Shown: positions 39,901 to 46,552, counted from the stretch's first letter. The stretch: 64,000 nucleotides of DNA from Listeria goaensis (GCF_900186125.1 NZ_FYBQ01000007.1:62001-126000); one strand, 5' to 3'. The notes: generated by a model from the letters alone, not told the origin. A program made the numbers and translations.

Positions 39901-41369
39901 AAGATGTCGAGGACACGCAAGCTCTAGAGTTAACAAATCGTGACGACAGCTTTGACTGGCATGTAAAAACAAGCTTTGGAAATACAACAACATCATGGGC
40001 AGAAGCAAGTATCACCGATACTATTAACGACTTACTAGACATTCAAAATGTTACTGTAGTTGACGAAAACGGAACAGATGTAACAGGCAATGGTCAAGTA
40101 AACATTGATGGTAACAACATTTCGTTTGACTTAGCAATGAAAGATGGCGATTTCACGTATTTAGCAGGTCATACGTATACAATGACGATTACAACAAAAA
40201 TCAAAGATAGTGCAACAGACGAAGAATTAGCACCGTATATTGCTTCAGGAGGAATTCCAAACCAAGCGGATCTACACTTTGGTGATGCCGGAGAAGTGAT
40301 TCACTCTGAAATTCCAACTGTTACTCCACCGCCAGAGGAACCAGTGATTCATAAAGATGTTGAAAACGTGCAACACCTAGACTTAACAAACCGCGATGAC
40401 AGCTTTGACTGGCATGTAAAAACAAGCTTTGGAAACACAACAACAACATGGGCAGAAGCAAGTATCACCGATACTATTAACGACTTACTAGACATTCAAA
40501 ATGTTACTGTAGTTGATGAAAACGGAACAGATGTAACAGGCAATGGTCAAGTAAACATTGACGGTAACAACATTTCGTTTGACTTAGCAATGAAAGACGG
40601 CGATTTCACGTATTTAGCAGGTCATACGTACACGATGACGATTACGACAAAAATCAAAGATAGTGCAACAGACGAAGAGTTAGCACCATATATTGCTTCA
40701 GGAGGAATTCCAAACCAAGCGGATCTACACTTTGGTAATGCTGGAGAAGTGATTCACTCTGAAATTCCAACTGTTACTCCTCCAACAGAGGAGCCAGTGA
40801 TTCATAAAGATGTCGAGAACACACAACACTTAGACTTGGCAAACCGCGATGACAGCTTTGACTGGCATGTAAAAACAAGCTTTGGAAACACAACATCATC
40901 ATGGGCACAAGCTAACATCAGCGATGCAGTTAATGACCTACTAGACATTCAAAATGTTACTGTAGTTGATGAAAACGGAACAGATGTAACAGGCAATGGT
41001 CAAGTAAACATTGATGGAAACAACGTTTCGTTTGACTTAGCGAAGAAAGATGGCGACTTCTCGTATCTAGCAGGTCATACGTATACAATGACGATTACGA
41101 CAAAAATCAAAGATAGTGCGACAAACGAAGAATTAGCGCCATTTGTTAAAAATGGGGGTATTCCAAATAGTGCGAGCCTAACATTTGGTGAAACATCTAA
41201 AACAATCTATTCGGAAAAACCAACAGTAACACCACCACTTGATTATCCTGCTGGTAATCTACCTCATACAGGTGATACCGACAACATGATTTGGATACTT
41301 GCTGGTGCACTTGTACTACTAGGCACGCTTACGCTTGTAGCGCGCAGAAAACGTAACAATAACGCTTAA
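33966..41369 (+). CDS. giant LPXTG cell-wall protein with nine tandem 151-residue isopeptide-type domains
   Basis: A 2467-residue surface protein. A signal peptide (KGFAGIAILLLIIQTLVSPIVSLAA, roughly 5-30) leads to about 1035 non-repetitive residues with beta-sandwich, DUF11-like segments, for example VVDTIPAGLTYVSDDSGG. Residues 1067-2425 are nine back-to-back domains of exactly 151 residues. Each begins EEPVIHKDVE, keeps a Lys in that strand and has ASITDTINDLLDIQNVTV, features of fimbrial isopeptide (D2/CnaB-like) domains. The C-terminus is a sorting signal: LPHTG at 2432-2436, an 18-residue hydrophobic span and RRKRNNNA. Probably a long stalked adhesin anchored by the sortase encoded nearby. 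Ligand unknown. Confidence 0.9.
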   Translation: MPNFKKGFAGIAILLLIIQTLVSPIVSLAATNTNSGTEDQVLKLSTENQNVKTGSNFDVHISQTSGDTATIAIPNDISFDKVADNNLKANIKTATFNQDKSEITITWNEDKKDNAADLTLKAEKAGNYGLIGKTTIDGVDHTSNTLLITAESSLGTPSLKSGTVNADIDIAPVNASVQAGQDTVFALNFKVTGSQITYQNANITIDLPANGSFTQDLNELAIFNVVPSYDANAHRLTYHFDTLSAGQAEQVIIKVHTENGVTTDGTQFVAKASFTADNFTGNATDDATVTAKASSSVSVSKAYVETLKNGTASSDPAVEGDTGVWSIKVNADAKDTGLLYFKEGSKIKVVDTIPAGLTYVSDDSGGVYDSAARTVTWEFDAPTIDAQKAVASGDSLFNKTIEVRTTYDAGITEITSYTNTATVSAVDYSDQAISKDATAKTYAGPFGGDVPAPSGTLISPSHYGPKDAEGGVGGDSANPNPSVYDSARLGFLLALTNYLTNSPTMDYDKYEVNYNIDNALNLSEFVINPSDYNPDAAPPDAVSVDPSKESKVDIYVTINGQEQLLAQGVGPGTYKLHDYGIADGTHVSKIRYSYQYRPAGYNNWIYMYYSVTPGYTGGVTNTVSYDVTGYNAEGNQVSWNNDADMNDSSTLTGERTATIVPKPAGSIPILSSSIKIVNQENGIVQPGRNFVQGQLANDTSSVEKAGSPLEEMLLLPKGVTVDEANPMYQMADQLAWGSATTDGNNEEGTIKIVDSNYNGTGQQLIHVKWNEDSLYPGKSISYFFAVNIAEDAPSTLTPMVYGSVGDANFDVPTQTGDVITNSVKVQDTNDINGNGNVDENLVVSGNKYYILREDKITTSKLVKGDQDTEFSKFGHTSLGGTIDYQLNLTNDGETQVNQMVLMDVLPSVGDLGITDNTQRGSQFTPIMTGPITVPAEWAGKVAITYSTATNPTRDDLTENVLYPETTTPITNPIDAQQPNWMDATSVMDWSQIHSFKITLLDNASFNTGDNIALNFSMQAPTVLDASLTNPTIDEQTRAAWNSFAYASNNLQAVEPERVGVVVNDVPEEPVIHKDVENTQHVDLTNRDDSFDWHVNAIFGNTTSTWTEASITDTINDSLDIQNVTVVDENGTDVTSNGQVNIDGNNISFDLAMQDGSFNYLAGHTYTMTVTTKIKDSATDAELAPYIASGGIPNQADLHFGDAGEVIHSEIPTVTPPPEEPVIHKDVENTQHVDLTNRDDSFDWHVNATFGNTTSTWTEASITDTINDLLDIQNVTVVDENGTDVTSNGQVNIDGNNISFDLATQNGDFAYLAGHTYTMTITTKIKDSATDEELAPYIASGGIPNQADLHFGDAGEVIHSEIPTVTPPPEEPVIHKDVENTQHVDLTNRDDSFDWHVNATFGNTTSTWTEASITDTINDLLDIQNVTVVDENGTDVTSNGQVNIDGNNISFDLATQNGDFAYLAGHTYTMTVTTKIKDSTTDAELAPYIASGGIPNQADLHFGNAGEVIHSEIPTVTPPPEEPVIHKDVENVQHLDLTNRDDSFDWHVNATFGNTTTTWAEASITDTINDLLDIQNVTVVDENGTDVTSNGQVNIDGNNISFDLATQNGDFTYLAGHTYTMTITTKIKDSATDEELAPYIASGGIPNQADLHFGNAGEVIHSEIPTVTPPPEEPVIHKDVENTQHVDLTNRDDSFDWHVNAEFGNTTTSWTEASITDTINDLLDIQNVTVVDENGTDVTANGQVNIDGNNISFDLAMKNGDFTYLAGHTYTMTITTKIKASATDEELAPYIASGGIPNQADLHFGNAGEVIHSEIPTVTPPPEEPVIHKDVENVQHLDLTNRDDSFDWHVNATFGNTTTSWAEASITDTINDLLDIQNVTVVDENGTDVTSNGQVNIDGNNISFDLAMKNGDFTYLAGHTYTMTVTTKIKDSATDEELAPYIASGGIPNQADLHFGNAGEVIHSEIPTVTPPPEEPVIHKDVEDTQALELTNRDDSFDWHVKTSFGNTTTSWAEASITDTINDLLDIQNVTVVDENGTDVTGNGQVNIDGNNISFDLAMKDGDFTYLAGHTYTMTITTKIKDSATDEELAPYIASGGIPNQADLHFGDAGEVIHSEIPTVTPPPEEPVIHKDVENVQHLDLTNRDDSFDWHVKTSFGNTTTTWAEASITDTINDLLDIQNVTVVDENGTDVTGNGQVNIDGNNISFDLAMKDGDFTYLAGHTYTMTITTKIKDSATDEELAPYIASGGIPNQADLHFGNAGEVIHSEIPTVTPPTEEPVIHKDVENTQHLDLANRDDSFDWHVKTSFGNTTSSWAQANISDAVNDLLDIQNVTVVDENGTDVTGNGQVNIDGNNVSFDLAKKDGDFSYLAGHTYTMTITTKIKDSATNEELAPFVKNGGIPNSASLTFGETSKTIYSEKPTVTPPLDYPAGNLPHTGDTDNMIWILAGALVLLGTLTLVARRKRNNNA
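37164..41240 (+). repeat. nine in-frame 453-bp tandem repeats
   Basis: Units start at 37164, 37617, 38070, 38523, 38976, 39429, 39882, 40335 and 40788, each exactly 453 bp with no insertion or deletion. Units 2 and 3 are nearly identical in bases, units 4-8 are mosaics of shared blocks, and the last unit is the most diverged (ASITDTIND is replaced by ANISDAVND, and APYIASGGIPNQ by APFVKNGGIPNS). The pattern fits repeated unequal recombination with the terminal unit fixed. Confidence 0.95.
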
Positions 41370-41375
41370 CACAAC

Positions 41376-41413
41376 AATAGCTAGGCAAGAGTGTCTTGCC
41401 TAGCTATTTTTTG
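41376..41413 (+). terminator. terminator after the surface protein, with possible read-through
   Basis: AATAGCTAGGCAAGA and TCTTGCCTAGCTATT give a perfect 15-bp stem with a 3-nt loop and TTTTTTG. It lies 16 bp before the start of the zinc-ribbon gene, whose ribosome site is within reach of the T run, so downstream genes depend on read-through or an internal promoter. Confidence 0.85.
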
Positions 41414-41428
41414 AAAGGAAATAAAAAA

Positions 41429-41653
41429 TTGAAAAATAATGAGCCCGAAACATATCCAAGGATTCAAAAGAAGTCGCTAAAGGAACAAGAAGCGATTATT
41501 CAAGCCTATTTAAAAAATAAAGAGGTAAGTTTTCATTGTAAGAAGTGTGGTTATCATTTTACAATTCAACAAAAAATGCAAAATGTAAGCTGTCCAAAAT
41601 GTCGAACAACTTTTCATCGCAATTTTAAAAAGAAAGTAGAGATTCAAAAATGA
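41429..41653 (+). CDS. small zinc-ribbon protein in the adhesin-sortase locus
   Basis: A 74-residue protein from a TTG start with AAAGGAA eight bases upstream; a longer reading from 41396 would start inside the terminator. Two CxxC pairs (CKKCG and CPKCR, about 19 residues apart, both in the second half) predict a zinc ribbon, flanked by Lys-rich sequence. There is no signal peptide. It overlaps the next gene by 4 nt (ATGA), so it is co-translated with the DUF4352-like protein. Its role is unknown; a small nucleic-acid- or protein-binding adaptor, possibly regulatory, is one possibility. Confidence 0.65.
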   Translation: MKNNEPETYPRIQKKSLKEQEAIIQAYLKNKEVSFHCKKCGYHFTIQQKMQNVSCPKCRTTFHRNFKKKVEIQK

Positions 41654-42162
41654 AGAAACGTAATAAATGGTATTTGTTCATTATCGTTGTCAGTGTAGTT
41701 TTGATTGGATTTGGAGGCTACTGGGCGTTTAATTTTAAAGAAGAAGCTACTAGTGCAGTTGTAGACAACATGAAAGTACAAGTATTAAGTCAAGAAACGA
41801 CAGATCAAGTCGGGACTTCTGAGTGGAAAAAGAAAGCAACAGGAACATTTCTCATCTTAGATGCTGAAATGACCAATCAAGCTAATAAAGAGCAGCCGGC
41901 TAGCCTATTGACATTTAAAATAAAAGATACAAAAACAAAAAAAGAATATCCATTATCTGAAAGCGCAACAATTTCAAACGCTTTAAATAAAGACGGGAAA
42001 ATGAAAGATGTCTTTTTCTTGAGTACTTTAGCAAAGGGAGAAAGTAAAGAAGGACAACTCGTTTTTGAAATGCCTGCAAAAGCAGCAAAAGCAGATAGTC
42101 TGGAACTTGTTATTTCAAGCACAAAAACAGCTCAACAAAAATCGATAAAAATACAGAATTAA
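41650..42162 (+). CDS. membrane-anchored DUF4352-like extracellular protein
   Basis: A 170-residue protein with an N-terminal membrane anchor (WYLFIIVVSVVLIGFGGYWAF, 7-27) and an extracytoplasmic immunoglobulin-like domain. The pattern ATGTFLILDAEMTNQANKEQ then FKIKDTKTKKEYPLSESA and SKEGQLVFEMPAKAAKADSL is that of DUF4352/telokin-like domains. No lipobox is seen. It lies between the zinc-ribbon gene (4-nt overlap) and the sortase gene (29 nt gap), which suggests a helper in surface-protein display or an accessory surface protein. Confidence 0.72.
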   Translation: MKKRNKWYLFIIVVSVVLIGFGGYWAFNFKEEATSAVVDNMKVQVLSQETTDQVGTSEWKKKATGTFLILDAEMTNQANKEQPASLLTFKIKDTKTKKEYPLSESATISNALNKDGKMKDVFFLSTLAKGESKEGQLVFEMPAKAAKADSLELVISSTKTAQQKSIKIQN

Positions 42163-42191
42163 TCTGTTTTAAATAAGGGAGTCACTAAGTT

Positions 42192-42983
42192 ATGAAATTC
42201 CGAATTACTTGCTATTTGCTAATCTGGATTGGTGTTCTTCTTTTTAGTATACCTTTTCTGAAAAATGAATACCTAACTTACCAGACGACTAAATATGATG
42301 TAACGCAGTATACAAGTCAAGAACTTGCAGCAAATGAAGATAAGGCGAGCACAGAAGCTCCTAAGAGCAATACGCCTGCAGATATACAGCCACCATCCGT
42401 AAAAGGCATATCGAAATCAGCGACGCACAACTATTCGGAGGATGTTGTTGGCGGAATTAGCATACCGGAGCTCCATATCCAGCTACCGATATTACAAAAA
42501 ATGACAAACGAAAATTTATATGTAGGTGCAGCTCCGGTGGTTAGTGACCGGAAAATGGGAGAGGGTAACTATGTTTTAGCCGCCCATCATATTCACCGAG
42601 AGAATGCTTTCTTTGGTCCTCTTATGAATGCAAAAAAGGGAGAAAAGGTTTATCTCCAAGACGACACATTTCAATACAGCTACCAAATTTCAAACGTAAA
42701 AGTAGTTCCAGAAACGAATACAAATGTGTTGAAACAAACGGAAAAGCCTACACTTACGCTTATTACTTGTGACAAACCAACAGCAACAACAAATCGCCTC
42801 ATTGTAACGGCAGACTTAGTACAGAAACTCTCATTAACTCAAGTAAGTAAGAGCGAAATGGTTTTTCAAACGAAAACAATGCCAACCTTTAACTTTTGGA
42901 CAATCATTATCGGAATAAGTGTTATTTTTATAGTTGGCCTCATAATTGTGATTATGTGGAGAAAGCCTAAAAAGAATAAATAA
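42192..42983 (+). CDS. sortase, class A-like, with an extra C-terminal membrane helix
   Basis: A 263-residue transpeptidase that should cleave LPXTG proteins between Thr and Gly and join them to the wall. Catalytic residues are visible: His132 in YVLAAHHIH, Cys193 in TLTLITCDKP and Arg202 in TTNRLIV; TLITC is the class A-type signature. There is an N-terminal membrane helix (7-24), a Ser/Pro/Asn-rich linker and, unusually for class A, a second helix near 234-256 followed by KKNK, as in class C pilin sortases. It is the last gene of the locus, ahead of a terminator, and its natural substrate is probably the adjacent LPHTG protein. Confidence 0.88.
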   Translation: MKFRITCYLLIWIGVLLFSIPFLKNEYLTYQTTKYDVTQYTSQELAANEDKASTEAPKSNTPADIQPPSVKGISKSATHNYSEDVVGGISIPELHIQLPILQKMTNENLYVGAAPVVSDRKMGEGNYVLAAHHIHRENAFFGPLMNAKKGEKVYLQDDTFQYSYQISNVKVVPETNTNVLKQTEKPTLTLITCDKPTATTNRLIVTADLVQKLSLTQVSKSEMVFQTKTMPTFNFWTIIIGISVIFIVGLIIVIMWRKPKKNK

Positions 42984-43013
42984 CCTAGGCCTCAATTAGT
43001 TTAGAATAAAATG

Positions 43014-43050
43014 AAAAGGAGTCTCGCGTATTGGAGGCTCCTTTTTGCTT
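43014..43050 (+). terminator. terminator of the adhesin-sortase locus
   Basis: AAAAGGAGTCTC and GAGGCTCCTTTT pair around GCGTATTG with one G-U pair, followed by a T run, 31 nt after the sortase stop. Confidence 0.83.
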
Positions 43051-43110
43051 GCCGAAAAATGGGTGAAAACAAAATTATCATCGCAAACCTATTGTGAGAG
43101 ATTTAAAAAT

Positions 43111-43126
43111 TGTTTCACGTGAAACA
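43111..43126. promoter_or_regulatory. parS: parS site (perfect)
   Basis: TGTTTCACGTGAAACA directly at the 3' end of the VOC-family gene, between two converging units and about 29 kb from oriC. Confidence 0.92.
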
Positions 43127-43510
43127 TTATGGTAGATTTAATTGCCATGAAATGCCAAAGCGGTCTGATACCCATGCGAATTTTTGGCTAAATCCGTAGT
43201 TATCTAGAGGCATTAAAACTTTGCCATCTGCGGAAAGTAGGGCAAGATAGGATTCGAGTTCTTCTAAATCCTCACAGTTAATGAAAAAAGAAGTAGATGG
43301 GGTGAAATCAAAATCGTGTTTAACGCTGCTATCGCTTATGAAAATTTCTAAATTATGGATTTTGATTTTCCCAAGCATGATGCCATCAGCTTCATTTGGA
43401 TGTTTATTTATGAAGAGTATCTCCGCATCACGAAAAGTTTCTAAATAGAGCTGTATCGCCTGTTCAGCCGCTTTATTTTGGAACATTAGAAAAGAATTGA
43501 TTTCTTTCAA
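43127..43510 (-). CDS. VOC (glyoxalase/PhnB-like) superfamily protein
   Basis: A 127-residue single-domain protein starting at TTG (MKEINSFLMFQNKAAEQAIQ) behind AGGAGG; a longer version from 43546 lacks a ribosome site. It shows the PhnB-type pattern MFQNKAAEQAIQLYLETFRDAEI, DGIMLGKIKIHN, SFFINCEDLEELESYLALL and the closing DRFGISWQLNL. The family includes 3-demethylubiquinone methyltransferase-like and fosfomycin-resistance-like folds, but these small PhnB-like members have no assigned reaction. Single-gene unit, with a TATAAT-like -10 upstream. Confidence 0.8.
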   Translation of the reverse strand: MKEINSFLMFQNKAAEQAIQLYLETFRDAEILFINKHPNEADGIMLGKIKIHNLEIFISDSSVKHDFDFTPSTSFFINCEDLEELESYLALLSADGKVLMPLDNYGFSQKFAWVSDRFGISWQLNLP

Positions 43511-43622
43511 CTGAATTCCTCCTTCTAAAAACGTCTTTTTTTGCATTATAACATGGCTAATAATGTGTGAAAAGTCGCTAGAAAAAGTGTATGATTGAAA
43601 AGGAATAGGGAGGTTGAATTGG

Positions 43623-44972
43623 ATGAGCCCTAGAGGGAAGTTTTATATGTATGCGGTTGTGAATGCAGCGCCATTTTTGCCATATCTACTATTTATTTTA
43701 GTCGGAAATGAGTACGAAGGCTGGCTAAACGGCTATGCCGCACTTATTATTTTTTACGTGTTTAATTACACAGGAACATTTTTATTTAACGCATTCGGTA
43801 GAAGAATGAACGCCAAACAGCATTTATTGCTACTTTTATGCATGGGCATATTCGGTTCGCTAATTGCCACGCTTGCCCCGTTTGCAACATTTTGGATTGA
43901 AATCGGTGCCATTTTTATCGGGATTTCAAGCAGTATGATTCTGCCACTTTACATTACTTTGCAATATCACGAGCGATTTTTTTATGGGAGAAAAATGAGC
44001 AATAAAAATTACTTAGCTGCGCTTTCTGTTCTCCTTGTCGCAATTTGTGCCGCAATCTTCCTCGTGAAGTTTACTTTTCCATGGGTGGCGTTCTTATTTT
44101 ATGCGCTACTTTTAGTTGTGACTTTCTATTTTGTTTACAAATTGCCAAATTATGAAGTGGGGAGAATTGAAAAAACCGGCTTTTTAATGCGCCCATTTAT
44201 TATTTTTCTTGTGTTTTCAGCCATCATTTTCGTTATAAAAGGTGTCCGAACAACTGATTTGGCAAGCCTAGTAACCCTTGCAGTTCTAGCCTGCCTAGTA
44301 GGGATTATCATCTTAACCGTGACGCTTATTCGCTTCCGTCCTGTTTTAAAACTATCCGTGCTAGTTCACTATTTTTCACTTGGTCAAGGAATGGCCGTTA
44401 GTTTTGCCCTCTTATATGGGACGTTTTACTCTTTAGCAGAGCAAAATTTCAATTACATGATGTTTAGAATTTATTTAGTGTATTTTTTCGGCATTATATT
44501 TTCACTGCTATTTGAACCGTTGTTTAAGAAATTTTGGAAAAAGCGCCCGATTTTGGAGCTATACGCGATAGGAATAGCTATTGGGGTAGTCTGTATGGTT
44601 TTCCCATGGACGATTTCAATTGGCGTTTTCATTATAGGCATGTTTTCTTCAATGACGGGCCGGTTTTTAAATCGGCAGGCGTATAGTCATTCGTCGGACG
44701 CGATGAAAGACGCGAGTTTGTTGCTCCGAAGTCGTTGGAATAAATTAGGCAGTATTGCACATCAAATTACATTGGTGTTCTTGCTTTTCCTAGGGAGCCT
44801 TTTTTCTGAAAAGTTGACGATCACAAATGTTGTCTACGCGCTCGGCGGTAAAGGAAATTTTGAGCATGCTTTTCTCCCAGATTTGCTTTTTGCTGCTGGT
44901 GTAATTGCACTTGCGATTATGAGTTACTGGTTTATCGGGATAAAAAAATATGTAAAAAGTGTTAAAAAGTAA
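43623..44972 (+). CDS. MFS-like multi-pass membrane transporter
   Basis: A 449-residue membrane protein with about twelve hydrophobic segments and few charged loops. It starts at the ATG in NWMSPRGKFYMYAVVN, nine bases after GGAGG; the TTG used by a longer reading is too close to that site. Short conserved clues such as NAFGRRMNAKQHLLLL resemble the MFS loop 2-3 (GxxxDRxGRR), but the motif is weak. Substrate unknown. It is on its own, upstream of the thioredoxin gene. Confidence 0.72.
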   Translation: MSPRGKFYMYAVVNAAPFLPYLLFILVGNEYEGWLNGYAALIIFYVFNYTGTFLFNAFGRRMNAKQHLLLLLCMGIFGSLIATLAPFATFWIEIGAIFIGISSSMILPLYITLQYHERFFYGRKMSNKNYLAALSVLLVAICAAIFLVKFTFPWVAFLFYALLLVVTFYFVYKLPNYEVGRIEKTGFLMRPFIIFLVFSAIIFVIKGVRTTDLASLVTLAVLACLVGIIILTVTLIRFRPVLKLSVLVHYFSLGQGMAVSFALLYGTFYSLAEQNFNYMMFRIYLVYFFGIIFSLLFEPLFKKFWKKRPILELYAIGIAIGVVCMVFPWTISIGVFIIGMFSSMTGRFLNRQAYSHSSDAMKDASLLLRSRWNKLGSIAHQITLVFLLFLGSLFSEKLTITNVVYALGGKGNFEHAFLPDLLFAAGVIALAIMSYWFIGIKKYVKSVKK

Positions 44973-45037
44973 ACACCTAAGCTCGTTTGCTTGACGCATA
45001 ATGGACTTTGGCATAATCTGAACGAGAGGTGAGGGAA

Positions 45038-45355
45038 ATGGCGATTATACATGCGAAAGAAGAGGAACTTGACGAATTAATTTCCAATCATCCGAGAATA
45101 TTATTGAATTTTTGGGCGGAATGGTGCGCACCGTGCCGATGTTTTTGGCCAACGCTAGACCGATTTTCTGAGATGGAAGGCGAATTTATTCAAGTTGTGA
45201 AGGTAAATATAGATAAAGAAAGACCACTTGCGGAGCGTTTTCAAGTGAAAGGGATTCCGAATTCCATCGTAATTGTGGATGGTGAAATAAAAGGGAGTAT
45301 TGCGGGAATTGTAAGTTGCGAGGAGCTTCGTAGTCGCGTAAAAAGTTTCATTTAA
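45038..45355 (+). CDS. thioredoxin-like protein
   Basis: A 105-residue thioredoxin fold with FWAEWCAPCRCFWPTLDRF carrying the CxxC active site (CAPC), the cis-proline in GIPNSIVIV and the closing helix. Starts at the ATG after GAGAGGTGAGGG; the GTG three codons earlier overlaps that site. It has WCAPC rather than WCGPC, like many secondary thioredoxins, and an extra cysteine right after the active site (CRC). A weak promoter, TTGACG (44991) with TAATCT (45014), lies ahead. The gene faces the nitroreductase across a shared terminator. Confidence 0.9.
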   Translation: MAIIHAKEEELDELISNHPRILLNFWAEWCAPCRCFWPTLDRFSEMEGEFIQVVKVNIDKERPLAERFQVKGIPNSIVIVDGEIKGSIAGIVSCEELRSRVKSFI

Positions 45356-45356
45356 A

Positions 45357-45395
45357 AAGCCACATGTCATTCAGCGACATGTGGCTTCTTTTTTT
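45357..45395. terminator. bidirectional terminator, thioredoxin and nitroreductase
   Basis: AAGCCACATGTC and GACATGTGGCTT form a perfect 12-bp stem with loop ATTCAGC and T runs on both strands; it serves both convergent genes and abuts the nitroreductase stop. Confidence 0.88.
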
Positions 45396-45993
45396 ATTTA
45401 AACGTACGGAAACGTTTTTCGTCATCGATAAATTCTTTTTCACCTGGTTCAGCGACAATGTTACCAAATGGCATTTGTGCGCGTAAGTTCCAGTTTGCTG
45501 GAAGGTCGAACTCAGCTTGTACAGCATCATCAATTAGGGGGTTGTAATGTTGCAAGGACGCGCCAATTCCAGCGTTTGCAAGTGCCACCCATACAGAATG
45601 TTGCGCGATACCAGTTGATTGTTCAGACCAGATTGGGAAGTTGTCTGCGTATAAAGCGAAGTTTTCTTGTAAGCCTTCGATAACTTCTGTATCTTCAAAG
45701 AATAAAACGGTGCCGTAGCCAGCACGGAATGAAGCGATTTTTTCTTCAGTGGACGCAAAGCTTTCAGCAGGAACGATGCCGCGAAGCGTTTCCTCCGTCA
45801 TATTCCAAAGCTTGTCATGGCTTTCTCCAAAAAGAATAACGGCACGAGAACTTTGGGAATTAAAAGAAGATGGGCTTAATTTAACGGCTTCCTTGATGAT
45901 GTCCTCGATTTCGTTTTGTGATAAAGAGACGTTTTTGTCTAAAGCATAGATGGAACGGCGAACTTTAATTGAATCTAAAAATGTATTTGTCAT
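45394..45993 (-). CDS. nitroreductase-family oxidoreductase
   Basis: A 199-residue flavin-dependent reductase of the NfsB/HBN-like type. The FMN-phosphate motif RRSIYALDKN is at about 12-21, SPSSFNSQSSRAV at about 40-52 supplies further flavin contacts, and HSVWVALANAGIGASLQHYNP lies near the middle. Typical substrates are nitro or quinone compounds with NADH or NADPH. It has its own transcription unit with a ribosome site AAAAGGAG; upstream there is AT-rich sequence with no obvious redox operator. Confidence 0.88.
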   Translation of the reverse strand: MTNTFLDSIKVRRSIYALDKNVSLSQNEIEDIIKEAVKLSPSSFNSQSSRAVILFGESHDKLWNMTEETLRGIVPAESFASTEEKIASFRAGYGTVLFFEDTEVIEGLQENFALYADNFPIWSEQSTGIAQHSVWVALANAGIGASLQHYNPLIDDAVQAEFDLPANWNLRAQMPFGNIVAEPGEKEFIDDEKRFRTFK

Positions 45994-46144
45994 TGATTAA
46001 AACTCCTTTTTAAATGTTATCTACTTACATAAGTATAGCAACTATATTTTTAATTTCAACTATAAAATTTCGAGAAAAGTTCATGTAAACGCTATCTATG
46101 TTGCGGTTCTAAATGAAAAAAATTTAAAAGTAAGAATAAAAAAC

Positions 46145-46173
46145 TTGCAAAAAAGAACATTTGTTCGTATGAT
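46145..46173 (+). promoter_or_regulatory. promoter with embedded LexA box
   Basis: TTGCAA (46145-46150), 17-bp spacer, TATGAT (46168-46173). The spacer contains the LexA-type palindrome annotated separately, so repression would block the polymerase directly. Confidence 0.75.
46155..46166. promoter_or_regulatory. LexA (SOS) box
   Basis: GAACATTTGTTC, followed by G, a close match to the Gram-positive SOS consensus CGAACN4GTTCG with only the first base different. Confidence 0.8.
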
Positions 46174-46196
46174 GGGATTAGGAAGAGGTGATGATA

Positions 46197-46550
46197 ATGG
46201 TTTATGCTTTGCCGCTAAAAGAAATTGAATTTGATACCAGTCTAGCGTCTTTAAAAGTGCGTCCAGTGCGCGATGTTGTGGAACAAGAAAGTTTTCTTAT
46301 TACACTTCAAGATGCCATAAAACGAGAATGGCTGGTGCGGTTGCAATATTTTGAGGAGGCCGACGTAGCCCATTTAAACTTGGCTCCATTTGAAGATCCG
46401 GAAGCTTTTCACGGGTTAGGCTGGGTACGCACGTTAGAGCTTGTGCCTCTCGAATTAGATGAAGTAACGCAGGAGATTTTACTGCAAGATGTACTTGGAA
46501 TTATCTATGCCGTTCAATTTAGCGATATAGTGAATATTGAATTAATGTAG
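46197..46550 (+). CDS. small protein under a LexA box, possibly YolD-like
   Basis: A 117-residue soluble, acidic protein (MVYALPLKEIEFDTSLASLK). I use the ATG at 46197, eight bases after AGAGG; two earlier start codons overlap that site. The C-terminal half (REWLVRLQYFEEADVAHLNL, GWVRTLELVPLELDE, GIIYAVQFSDIVNIEL) suggests a small beta-barrel as in YolD-like proteins, often next to Y-family polymerases, but the match is loose. The LexA box in its promoter puts it in the DNA-damage regulon. I recall a hypothetical gene at this place in the L. monocytogenes LexA regulon, unverified here. Confidence 0.68.
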   Translation: MVYALPLKEIEFDTSLASLKVRPVRDVVEQESFLITLQDAIKREWLVRLQYFEEADVAHLNLAPFEDPEAFHGLGWVRTLELVPLELDEVTQEILLQDVLGIIYAVQFSDIVNIELM

Positions 46551-46552
46551 GG

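Noticed and set aside
37164-41240. CRISPR array or insertion sequence cluster
   Set aside because: The regular spacing of 453 bp comes from in-frame protein domains; there are no short direct repeats with unique spacers, no cas genes and no transposase.
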